Positions 1 through 9,550 of a stretch of DNA of 17,350 nt are shown piece by piece. The stretch comes from Vairimorpha apis BRL 01 (lineage: Eukaryota; Microsporidia; Nosematidae). The DNA is taken from positions 1 through 17,350 of the forward strand of contig KE647290.1 in NCBI GenBank assembly GCA_000447185.1. Direction: 5' to 3'. Made by a program: the position numbers and the translations under genes. Every line of letters starts with the position of its first letter. Positions within the stretch are counted from its first letter, which is position 1. Under the pieces are notes generated by a model that ran no database searches, was not told where the DNA came from, and worked only from the letters and a program-made list of their open reading frames with translations.

Positions 1-780
1 AACTTTATTTTAAAAGAACTTTAACAACATTAGTTATTTTGTAAACCTGGCATGTTTTTTAAAATCAGAACAAAACTTGATTTTTTATACAGATAATATT
101 ATTAGATTTTGTGATTATAAATATTTTTAAAATGATTTTCTTCAGACACTTACTGACATTTAATTTATATTGTAATGTTCAATAATAATAAAATGTTTTG
201 GAAATTTTATGACTTATATGTATATTCTTTAATTATATATCAATTTATAACTAAACTATATATTTATTTTCTAATAACTATAAATTGTTAAAGTAATATA
301 TTAAATTTGAATATATATATTTATATACGATCTTATTTTATTTTTACATTAAACAAATGTATTATAAATACTAATGAAATATTTAGTAATTTTTATTACA
401 AAAAAAATTATAATAGAAAAAATTATCCCGTTGATATTTAGATTAACTATAACACTTTTTTTCCTAAACTAATGTTTAATTAAAATTTTTTAAAAAATAT
501 TTTTATTCAAGTTTTTTTGAAAATTTAAATTAAACATTAGTTTAGGAAAAAAAATAAAATTTAACATACAAGAAAAATATGACTAATACAAAAAATAAAG
601 AAAATTAATATATATAACATCATTTCTTTATAGTCATTTTTAAAAAATACATCAAAGTGATAGAAAAAAATTAAATTGACCTTCTTTCTATCATAATGAT
701 TTATATGCATACTAAGAATTTGTTGTAACAAAGTTTGAAATTTTTTTAAGTAGTAATTTTAATATAGCTTTAGATATCAA
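1..780. other. AT-rich sequence without a recognisable gene
   Basis: Apart from the inverted repeat listed separately, I see no open frame of useful length, no tRNA-like structure and no LTR ends. The sequence is runs of A and T with scattered single G or C. It may be true intergenic DNA or coding sequence decayed beyond reading. Confidence 0.6.
456..553. repeat. 34-bp near-perfect inverted repeat (hairpin)
   Basis: The left arm (456-489) and right arm (520-553) are reverse complements at 33 of 34 positions, around a 30-bp AT-rich loop. Each arm contains the core CCTAAACTAATGTTTAA or its complement, so this is not just a poly-A/poly-T artefact. I see no target duplication at the outer ends. 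It could be a small foldback element, the remnant of a palindromic transposon, or a functional hairpin in a transcript. Confidence 0.85.
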
Positions 781-3700
781 GAATTCAAGAAAAAGCTACA
801 ATAAAATATTACAACCTTCAATAAAAACAATGTTGAATCTGGAGTCAACATAATTTAACACATAATTAATATAAAAGAATAAAATATCCTGTTATATGGA
901 CAAACTTAAACACAATCTTTTTGAATTGTTGAGGAATAACGCATTTAAAAGAAAAAGTACACAATTAAAAAAAATATAATAATTTGTTACTATAAAAAAT
1001 TATGAACAAATCACCATAATCTAAATTAGAAAATATTTTTACAATAATATATCTTTTAAAGATAAGCATAAAAACTAAACAAATTTACTTTTTGAAATTA
1101 ATTAGAAAAGACATGAAAATTTTGGTATAGAATATAAAGTTTTTTTTTAAAAATTGACTGAGTAAAAACAAAGTTGAAGCTTCTGAATTAATAAAAAACT
1201 GTTTATCTATTAGTTGTTTATAAATTTAAATCTAAGAAAATTTCAATTTGTTAATTTTGTATATTGTTACTAAATATTTAAATTGATTCAATATCTATAT
1301 TCTTTGAGAACAAAGTAGTTATATTATAAATTTGATATTATTCAAAAACAGCTGATGTAAAAACAACACGAAAATGGCATCAGGTCTATAAAATGGGTTA
1401 TTGACAATTTAAAAGTTATTAAAAAAATAATATCTTTAGAAAAGAAAGAGATAATTTTTTGATTTATTGTTAGAAACAATTTAATCATATCTATAGTATT
1501 TTATTTAAATGAAATCACTTTAGAATAAAATTTTGAATCCAAAGTTTAATATTTTCCTTTACATATGATAAATTCTTGTTATTATATATTTCTTAAATTG
1601 TAAATCAGTAAGATGGTATGGATTAATAACTTCTTTAAAAAAGTGTGTTTTTTTACATTCGTTTCTATTTAAAAGCAAAAGAAAAAGTGTACGGTTAAAA
1701 AACAACTTTAAATTATTTTATGAAAAAACAAGCTTTATTTCATAAGTTTCGAGAGTCTGAGTGTTTTTGTGAACTTAGAACTTATATGTTTAAATTTTTA
1801 TTAATTTTTTTATGAAATATAAGACTAAATAAATGTAACTAATTGTATAACTAGAAGTTTAATAGCATAGCATTTTCTCGAACATAGTAATTAACACAAG
1901 GAATAAATGATAGCTTTGTTAAATAACTATCAATAATTTTAACAAGCTATTAAAAAAATTAAATTATATAAAATCTATGATTTAGTAGATAATTTTTAAT
2001 TTTATATTGCATTAGAGGTCAAATCTTATCTTAAAAAAATATATTATACATGAATAGAAAAACATATTCACATTGAGATAAATTTAATATCAAAAATTAT
2101 TATATATGATGGTAAAAATATCATTTTAAAAAGTATTTCTTTTATTTTTTTGCTAATACCTTTCAGATTATTTAAAAGTAAACACAATTTTAAGCATATA
2201 AAAGTGAGCGCATGAATAGACACACATTTGTTCTTCACAATTATCTTTTGTTTAAATTTTAAGGTTATTATAAATAATTAATATTGCAATAAAGTCATGA
2301 ATTTAAAAACATAAAACTTTTTAAAAACAATTGGCTAAGAGTTTAATCGATTAAATTAAAAATTTCTGTGTAGACAATGAGAATATTTCTTACTAAATGC
2401 GATATGAAGATTTTAATATTTATGTTGCAAAAAAGACGATTATATTATTAAGATCGAAACATATAACAAAGTAATGTTTAGATTCTCAAACAAATAAATG
2501 ACTCTAAATCTTTGATTTATATGGTTTAATTGTGATGTAAGCCATCAACGAGCAACTAATTTTAGTTACTAATTATAATATAGATTTTATGAAACTAAAA
2601 TTAAAGGAATACAAATACTCGATTTTGAAATTATCAGGTACTAATAAAACACTATATAATTATACTCATCTCGTTAATAGAAAATATATCAACCAATAAA
2701 TTTTAGAGAGTATTTGTATACATTGAGCACAAGAGAGAAAATATGTTACTTAACATGTATAATTCTTCTAATAAGGTTAAAATATAATTTATGTAATGCA
2801 AAACGTAAGGTGAAAAAAATAAATAAATATTTATATAAAAAACATGATGCATCAGATTAAAGTATGTACTTGCAATTATAGTCACCACAAATATTCTAGT
2901 GAAAGTTTAAAATAAAAAATTTTACCACTAGATTTAAAACGAACAATTCTCAGAAAGTTGTGAAATCTAGGAACCAGGAATTAATAGGCAAGAAATGTTA
3001 TTTAACATGGTTGGCTGAAGGGAATAATTAGACCAGATTTTGAGAAACATATTGTTTTATGCAGGATAAGATTATATTCTTTGATCAAAAAATAAAATGT
3101 CTTAATTGTTAATTTAATAAAAAAACATGTACTATCTAACTAGCAAGTTTGATCTAATGTTACGATTTGATTTTGTACAAAGACATAAACAAATAGCTTA
3201 ATGCATATATTTTTTACTATTTATAAATTCGTCTATAAAAAAACTATACACTCTCATTCAGTACAAGAAATTATGTTACATGTCAAAAATATAATACAAA
3301 TTGATTTAAAGATATCGACTAATATAAAAATAAAATATAACTATCTTGATATTTTTGTTTTTGTATGAATAAAATCTAATTTAAAATAATCATTATAGAA
3401 TTATTAATCAATGTTTTTTAACTATTGTTAAGAATAAAAAATTAAGAAAGTAAATACTTTTTGCAATAAATTAAAATTAGTAAATAAGAAACAATCTCGT
3501 ATTTTCATGACATATAATGATGTGTTAACAATTTAACGTAAGAATTACATTATAAACCACGATATTTTTTTTCTTGAAGGCATATTTTCGATAATTAGTA
3601 TTGAAAAAATCTTACGAATATTTTCCTTGAATTAAATTGAATGCACTACCAAATTAATGCTTAAGATATAATTTACAATAAAAATAGGTTTAATCTAATT

Positions 3701-3883
3701 ATAAATATGTTAGGTAGTTATTGAATTATACAAGAAACACTAAATAGAAATATCAGATCTGTTGATCTTACAAATAATATGGAATACAAAAATATAAAGA
3801 AACTTTTGAAAAATAGTATGGCTAAAACACATAAAAAAAATTTTAAAGAAGAAGGTGTGAAATTAGACTATAAAAGACATTAA
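781..3883 (+). pseudogene. Possible decayed protein-coding gene, family unknown
   Basis: No intact ORF is present, but the plus strand is visibly A-rich and its translation gives protein-like segments broken by stops and frame changes. Examples in one frame are 2194-2259 (22 codons, includes SERMNRHTF) and 2374-2448 (25 codons, includes LTKCDMKIL). The clearest piece is 3725-3880: 52 codons without a stop, lysine- and asparagine-rich (IKKLLKNSMAK, EEGVKLDYK), ending at TAA 3881-3883. One more stop (TGA 3722-3724) separates it from a further open stretch upstream. I recognise no domain. The amino-acid mixture, with Cys, Asp, Glu, His and Arg, looks less like translated AT noise than the flanks do, but chance is not excluded. 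Several genes could be involved, and the start is not defined. Confidence 0.35.
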
Positions 3884-4227
3884 AGTTTAAAAACTTTTTT
3901 TATGATATATATATTAAGAGTATTTTTTTATAAATAAATATAGTTATCAAAAACGTTAGAATAATATATGTATATCTAGAATTTTTTAATCTTTTTTGTA
4001 TTTAAATAAAACCTCTTTGTAAAAAATATAGTTGGCACTCTTAACATAAAAAATCTAATGACTAACAAGATGTTATCAATAAAGAATCATGTATATTAAA
4101 ATTATTCATATGTAAAGTATGAAAGAAAAAACTTTTCAATGTAATAAACAATAAAATGTACCATACATTCTAATTTACTCTTATATTATGGAATTTTCAA
4201 TGCAATCTTTTTAATTCATATTTTCAA

Positions 4228-4419
4228 TTACATGTGTATATTATGTTCGTCTGTATTTAAATCAAAAACTATAGTATTTTGTTCTAATGTTATAAATTTA
4301 TTTATTAATGCGTTATTTTTCATATGGTTTACCACTGTATCGATAAAGATGTTAAATTTTATTTTTAAATACAAATCAATAAAAAGGATGATAATGTTGT
4401 TTAGAAAATGTTTTTGTTC
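4228..4419 (-). pseudogene. Open minus-strand stretch, possibly decayed coding
   Basis: On the minus strand, 63 codons run without a stop and end at TAA (plus positions 4228-4230). The translation has a soluble-protein look (LEQNTIVFDLNTDEHN) with D, E, N, T and Q well spread. There is no ATG near its beginning, and the residues match no family I know. The complementary strand has an open frame of the same length, but that translation is Phe/Ile/Cys-rich and less protein-like. It may belong with the minus-strand decayed sequence further right, although I cannot show continuity. Confidence 0.25.
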
Positions 4420-4909
4420 TTAAAACTATTGAATGTATTTATTTTACTGTTTGTAGTTACAATGTATGTTTATAATGCCTTTAATCTTGATTTACCAAAT
4501 AAATTATGCATTTATTAGTAAAATGAATTAAATATTAACTAAAATTTTAGAAGAAAACAATTATGATCTTGATACACATAATATGAAAATTAGGACCGTA
4601 CTTTAAATATTGTCGATTTTAAATAACAAATATTTCTTTTAGTTAGAATTTTTGTTATTCTTCATTATCACATAATTAAAAATCTAAAGTAATGAAAAAA
4701 AATAAAAACTAGTCTTTTGCATTATTTACATAAACACTATATTTATATTAAGATTTAAATGAATATAAAGATATAACTTGAATATTGATGTAACCCCGTG
4801 GAAAACTTTCGCCTTGAAGTATTGTTTTAATATACTTTTAATTGATAGTGTTTTATAGTCTGTATGCGTCATTAATTTAAATATATATTTGGAGGTTCAT
4901 TCTGTATTT

Positions 4910-4945
4910 ATACCTGTTTATTTCTTAAAATAAACAAACAGGTAT
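4910..4945. repeat. Small inverted repeat (ATACCTGTTT hairpin)
   Basis: ATACCTGTTT (4910-4919) is repeated inverted as AAACAGGTAT (4936-4945), a 10-bp perfect stem around an AT-rich loop. It contains G and C in an otherwise AT-only area, so it is not trivial, but no function is visible. Confidence 0.7.
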
Positions 4946-6720
4946 TAATTAAAATGATAAATTAGAAAATAAACAAATGTGGTAATTATTTACTAAATAT
5001 AAGTTTGTTGAAATGGCTTTTTATTATCATAACATTCACTTTTTCAGGTTTGACGATTAGTAAATAAAAAGGAACACCATTCATTAAAATTTAATCCAAA
5101 TATAGAATCTAAAGTTCAATACAAAACTCTGTAGATGTATAATTTTGGGCAATCAACAAGTACATAAATGTAAAATATAATTAATTTTTAGAAATTTAAT
5201 GAAAAAATAAATAAAAATTACAATATACAAAAATTAATTTAGTTAGTTTATGCGTAATTCTTTATACAAATTATTAATGGCATCAAAATTACAATAAACA
5301 AACTTAAAATTATACTTATAATTAATAATTGACAAATTATATTTATATAGAATGTATTTTTTATATTCTAAATTATCTTTCGCTTTGTTTGATTAATAAA
5401 TATAATATGTTTTTTTAATAAAAGTTTATATTTTTTTAATTTAAAAAAAATAAACACTATTTAATTATAAACATTAAAAAGATAAATTATAAATAAAATG
5501 ATGTTCAAAAATACTACATTTTATTTTTTTAATAGAATGAAATAGATTAATGTTATGAATAATTTTTAAAATTTATTATAAATTTTTTAAATAATTTATT
5601 TTCAAAAAAAGATACACTTAAATACTTAAATATAAAAAATACTTTATTTATTTGTTTATTATTTTGTTGCATTATAATTTGATTGTTTATTATATAATAT
5701 GTTATCTTATTTTAAAAGCAATCAAAATCAACGTATTTAACTTAGGTTTTAGTTTAACAATATTGACAATAATTTACAACCTAAAAATATTTATCGAATT
5801 TTTAAATTATTTTGTTTTTATTGATACTTCTAAATTATAGTTATAATAAATTTATTTTTGATAAATATTTTATTTTTTAATTATCAAACAGATAAACGCT
5901 ACGTTTATTTCTATAATCTTTATAAAGCTTGTTAAAAATATTTTTACATTTAATTATTCATAAAATTGCCATTTAATTTTGATAAAAAAATTTTTTTTAA
6001 CCATAAAATGATTTTTATAATGAACTAAGTAAAAAATTATTGATCTTTAATTAACAAGTATGTCGTATATGATTTTTTTAGGTTTTAAATAATTTTAAAG
6101 TACATTATAAATTCTCAGAGTCTATTTTTTATTATTTACAACACTTCAAAATTTTACTTTAATATCCATTTTTGGAAATATTGATTATAAAACATTAAAC
6201 ATTTTGAAAAAAAAAATTGATTATAAACATTTGTAGAGCTATGAATATTTACATAAAACTTTTGTTGATTTTAAATATATGAAATTTTTTAGATAGTATT
6301 TTTATGTTAATAAAATATGCAAAACATATTTTTAAGTTAAAAAGAGCATGTATTCTTTAACGTATAAAATAAAATAAATAAATAATCTAATAAACTTTAA
6401 ACTAAAAAAACAGCATGATAATCTCACATAAAAATTTATTTATTGTTTTAAATATGACACATATATATTTACTAATGATAATATTTTATTTAAAAATTAT
6501 ACAAGAAAAAAATTTAAGTGTATTTTTGTAGTATAGGTTAATGTTAATTAAAAAAATAAATCAATTATATTATAACATTTTTAATTAATAAAATTTTAGA
6601 AATATCATTTAAAATTTTTCAATCATTATAAATAAATTCAATATGTTGATAAAAACTGAAGTAATCCATTAAATTATATGTTATTGATTTATTTATTTAT
6701 TTTTGATTGTTTAACAATAC

Positions 6721-6800
6721 TCATTTCGTTGTCGTGGCATTAGACGCAGGTAGGTGTCCTGAAGAGAAAAACTCTTCTAGGATGCAACCTCATGAATAAA
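6721..6800. other. GC-rich island with a strong hairpin, unidentified
   Basis: This patch is close to half G+C, against roughly 15% around it. GAAGAG (6761-6766) pairs with CTCTTC (6772-6777) around AAAAA. The stem extends through TCCT/AGGA with one bulged T, and AGGT (6748-6751) and ACCT (6787-6790) can pair outside it. On the minus strand a 17-residue frame starts at an ATG (includes HPRRVFLF), too short to judge. It lacks tRNA boxes and flanking duplications. It could be a structured RNA, a fragment of a GC-richer repeat, or foreign sequence. Confidence 0.5.
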
Positions 6801-6856
6801 TAAAATGACGTTTATAATTAAAGTATTTATTGTTATTATGTTGTTGTGTGTTATTA

Positions 6857-6861
6857 GTAGT
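6857..6861. repeat. Target site duplication GTAGT (left copy)
   Basis: GTAGT directly precedes the TG end of the 147-bp solo LTR and is repeated exactly at 7009-7013. A 5-bp duplication is the usual product of Ty3/gypsy integrase. Confidence 0.8.
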
Positions 6862-7008
6862 TGCACGCTGATATTTATAGCTGCTATTTGACTTTATGAT
6901 ATTCATAGTTGTTATCATATCTTTCTATGTATTGGAGTTAGTTAAAAATAAATATTTATATTTATTTTACGGAAAGTTTTAAATGAAATATGTGGTAATT
7001 ATACCACA
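6862..7008 (-). mobile_element. Solo LTR, 147 bp, minus strand
   Basis: Read on the minus strand, this begins TGTGGTATAAT, the same first 11 bases as both LTRs of the complete element at 8023-12069, and ends GCGTGCA. The termini are TG and CA, and perfect 5-bp duplications (GTAGT) flank it. The first 18 bases form a terminal palindrome, TGTGGTA-ATTA-TACCACA on the plus strand, as in the other LTRs. There are no internal genes, so it is a solo LTR left by recombination between the two LTRs of an element. It is shorter than the other family members (222-311 bp) and diverges after the first bases, so it is a different subfamily or internally deleted. It lies inside minus-strand decayed coding sequence. 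Confidence 0.8.
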
Positions 7009-7013
7009 GTAGT
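7009..7013. repeat. Target site duplication GTAGT (right copy)
   Basis: Exact copy of 6857-6861, immediately after the CCACA end of the solo LTR. Confidence 0.8.
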
Positions 7014-8017
7014 ATATTTGCTATAGTTTTACCTTATAACTATAATTTTTTTTGTAATACTAATTTATTTTGCTTCTTCAATAATTTCTCTAAAACATAT
7101 CAATCACTATTTTTCAGGTTCATTTCATCTTTATTACAGTCTTTAATATAAATATAATAAAATTTTAAATTTACTTTAGTACAATAAATTATATTTAAAT
7201 TTATGTTTATGCTTATTTTTAACTTTTGTTTATTTATTACAATTCTTCTATAAATAATTATATTTTATTTATAAAAAATATTCTTGCTGTGTTTTGTATA
7301 TTTGTTATAGTTCATTAGTTAGAAAATCAAACTTATATAATTTTTTTTCCTGAAAAAGTCTTGCTGTCTTGTTTAGTGATTAAAATATAACATTTAATAT
7401 TTTTTTATTTATACAGAAATGTCAGGCTTATTATAATAAACAATGATATCAATATTATTAAACCACTTATATCTTGTCATTGTCATTAGATTTTTTCTTA
7501 GAAAAGTTAAATATTTTTGTCGGTATTTTAAAATAATATTAATAATATTGCCATTTAACACATCCAACTATCCCAAATTATGTTTCCATATAATCAAAAT
7601 CAAAATCAAATTTAATCTACTAGATATCTAAATAATTAATTGTATTTTATTTATAATATAATTAATAAATTATTCTTCCAGTTCACTAAATATATTTATA
7701 CTTCTATAAAACAGCATGTTCCTTTAATTTTAACTAAATAATATTACTTACTGAGCCATTTAAAAAAATTAAAAAAGCTTTATATTTTTTGTCACAAGAT
7801 TTATCTAATTTATCATGATTTTTTCATTTAAACTATATAAATGCTTTAGTTTTAAAATCAATTAAAACTAAAGAGTTATGTTTTTTTATAAAATATAGCT
7901 TATTTTAGCAATATATTATAATTGGTGGTCAAATTCACATGCTTTTTCACTTTTCAATATTTATGCAAGTTAAAGGAAACTATTTTTATTTCTTTAAGAT
8001 TTGTTATTATTGAAAAG
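7014..8017 (-). pseudogene. Possible decayed minus-strand gene, segment left of the Ty3 element
   Basis: A single minus-strand frame can be followed from about 7723 down to 7009 with roughly eleven stops in about 238 codons, by eye fewer than such an AT-rich sequence should give. Two stop-free runs stand out: 7412-7567 (52 codons, includes LKYRQKYLTFLRKN and NNIDIIVYYNKPD) and 7103-7264 (54 codons, includes IKDCNKDEMNLKNSD). Closer to the transposon (7724-8017) the frame is harder to follow. No domain is recognised. The plus strand is T-rich throughout, as expected for a gene on the other strand. It is probably continuous with the segment at 12075-14460, separated by the Ty3/gypsy insertion. 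Confidence 0.4.
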
Positions 8018-8022
8018 CATAT
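8018..8022. repeat. Target site duplication CATAT (left copy)
   Basis: CATAT stands directly before the 5' LTR and is repeated exactly after the 3' LTR at 12070-12074, fixing both outer boundaries of the element. Confidence 0.9.
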
Positions 8023-8282
8023 TGTGGTATAATCAACATGTCAAACATTTTTTGCTTATTTAAATTATCAATAAATTTATTCGTTAATTTATTTTTTTAA
8101 TTTAAAAAGGGTCTATAACAAAAAATAGACAAAATTAAATATAAAAGAAGATTAACCCCAAGAAAAAATGCGCAAGATATACCGAGCAGACAAAAAACAT
8201 ACAAACCGCAAGAGAACAAACATAGAATTAAAATATTTAGAAGTTTATTTTAAATTCGGGTCGCTCCTGAGAAATTACGCCA
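8023..8282 (+). repeat. 5' LTR of the Ty3/gypsy element (260 bp)
   Basis: Starts TGTGGTATAATCAACATG and ends GAAATTACGCCA; it aligns with 11848-12069 along its length, with an AT-rich insertion relative to that copy near 8053-8095. It contains a TATAAAAG box and an inverted repeat GTCTAT/ATAGAC (8111-8130). An open frame starts at ATG 8168 and crosses the LTR end into the internal region before TAA 8324-8326. Confidence 0.93.
8140..8147 (+). promoter_or_regulatory. TATA box in the 5' LTR
   Basis: TATAAAAG lies 28 bases upstream of the LTR-internal ATG (8168). The same octamer occurs in the 3' LTR (11937-11944) and in the 311-bp solo LTR (15730-15737). Being conserved between diverged copies makes it the likely core promoter. 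Confidence 0.6.
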
Positions 8283-9004
8283 ATTTGAATTCAAAGACGC
8301 TAGACGAGAAACATAATAAAAAATAATTTAAAAACTATGAAAATTATATAGAATTAAAAAATCAGTTAAAGGTATAAAAGTAATATTAAAGGAAAAATTA
8401 CAAAAAATTAAAGATCTTTCTACAGACTTATCTACAAATATTTAAGACCAATTCGAAGAGATTTCTTAAGCAAACGACTAGAATGATGAACAAATGGCTT
8501 TAATATTTTACGAAATAATTGTAGCGAAGATAAAATAGAACTACAAAAAGATTCATATCTCAAATTAAGAAAGTCTTTACTAGGTATATTATATAGTAGT
8601 GATGTAAGGCTACATAATGCGAAGAATGGACAAAACATCTCAAATTAAATTCTGTACCATTAAAGAATACAAAAATGAAATTGAAAATTTGTTAACAGGC
8701 TACACACATGTATACAACTTGAAAAAAATCTGAGAGCAAAACCAAATTTGACGAAGTATTTATAAAAAGGCTAGGTGATTACACGCACTTAGAGTTAACA
8801 AAATTAAACATAACTAATAATAAAGTTGATGAGTTATACGAATACCTATACAAATTAGAATCTGAGTTGTTATCTAAAGCTTATGAATGTCAATCTATTA
8901 AACACTCTGATTTAAAGGGGATCATGAGGAATAAAGTTAATAAAAAATGGTGTCGGTTACACAAAGAAACTATAGCCATGATTCTAAAAACTGTCGCATA
9001 TTAA
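8168..9004 (+). pseudogene. gag: gag remnant of the Ty3/gypsy element
   Basis: Gag forms the particle in which reverse transcription occurs. Its reading frame seems to begin inside the LTR at ATG 8168, with the block YFKFGSL near codons 28-33, and runs over the LTR border to TAA 8324. Beyond that, protein-like pieces lie in all three frames: 8490-8645 (52 codons), about 8641-8730, and 8723-9001. The last ends in WCRLHKET. After one frame change at about 8963-8973 it continues as YSHDSKNC, giving a Cys-X2-His...His-X4-Cys nucleocapsid-type zinc knuckle over 8951-8994, just before protease. No capsid domain is recognisable by eye. Many stops and frameshifts make it nonfunctional. Confidence 0.75.
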
Positions 9005-9519
9005 ATGACAGGAGTAAAGATAATAAACATGAACAAGGTAAAAATATGATAATAAAAGAATATGTAAAGGAAATTGAGAGTGTACTCATTGAAGAAAAAT
9101 TAAAGAATCAGCCCGTCGAAATATTTATCGATAGCGGCTTAAAAAATAATTATATAAGTGAAAAAGCGGTAAAACAAATGAAACTAAATATAGAAGAATG
9201 CAGACCAATAAAAACGGTATTCGGAAATAGGGAGAAGAAGGAATGTGCTAACGTAGTACATACAGAATTGAACATTAAGGGAGTAAATTTTAATATAACG
9301 TTTTATGTGTTACAAGAAACCCCTATAAATTACTTACTAGGGAACGAATTTTTGAGTAAAAATAACGCAGTACTCGACTATCGAAACAGATGTTTAATAA
9401 TAATAATAATCAAAGTTATATACTTTAATTACTCGAGAAAAGAATGTGAAGAGATTTTATTTCAATTAACAAAAAACATTTGTGCAGTTAAGGGTGATAA
9501 TGATTTATTAAATTTTTAA
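8971..9519 (+). pseudogene. Retroviral-type aspartic protease domain of pol
   Basis: Would cleave the Gag-Pol polyprotein. The open frame extends from 8947, but its first codons overlap gag in another frame; real homology starts near the zinc-knuckle half at 8971. Counting from ATG 8947 (190 codons), the active-site motif IDSG is at residues 61-64 and NYLLGNEFL, the conserved second part of the fold, at 128-136, followed by a probable linker. A run of five isoleucines at 151-155 is encoded by an ATA/ATT microsatellite and may be an expansion. The frame ends at 9519 before RT starts, in a different frame, so the polyprotein is interrupted here. The catalytic motif is intact; the gene is not. 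Confidence 0.85.
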
Positions 9520-9550
9520 AGTATTATTATAAAAACAATGATAATTTTAG

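Larger units (their letters stand above)
3884..6720. other. Long AT-rich stretch with no convincing gene
   Basis: About 2.8 kb of AT-rich DNA. It holds the small hairpin at 4910-4945, one minus-strand open stretch at 4228-4419 and a slightly GC-richer patch near 4790-4825. Short T-rich ORFs on the plus strand, such as one at 5652-5840, are hydrophobic and low in complexity, as expected by chance. I found no LTR ends with matching target duplications here. Confidence 0.6.

Noticed and set aside
1352..1383. CTGATG...CATCAG inverted repeat
   Set aside because: Arms of only 6 bp around a 20-bp spacer; within chance expectation.
2703..2888. 61-codon minus-strand ORF
   Set aside because: Tyr/Leu/Ile-rich translation with no motif, antisense to a protein-like plus-strand segment.
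2941..3065. GC-richer patch with a short plus-strand frame (GKKCYLTWLAEGNN) as a transposase fragment
   Set aside because: Only about 20 codons long and I could not tie it to a family; left within the decayed plus-strand region.
4785..4825. GC-richer patch (ACCCCGTGGAAAACTTTCG) as a possible LTR fragment
   Set aside because: No TG/CA ends with matching 5-bp flanks could be found around it.
5652..5840. 62-codon plus-strand ORF
   Set aside because: Hydrophobic, AT-driven composition with no recognisable motif; likely chance.
6730..7008. A longer LTR starting at TGTCG (6730), with an end resembling the ACGACA end of the 311-bp LTR
   Set aside because: The flanks TTCGT and GTAGT do not match, while the TG at 6862 gives a perfect GTAGT duplication. 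The shorter 147-bp boundary is therefore preferred.
7443..7631. 62-codon plus-strand ORF
   Set aside because: It lies opposite the minus-strand frame with 52 stop-free codons and is low in complexity.
8432..8638. 68-codon minus-strand ORF in the gag region
   Set aside because: It is antisense to gag fragments, including a 52-codon plus-strand piece at 8490-8645.
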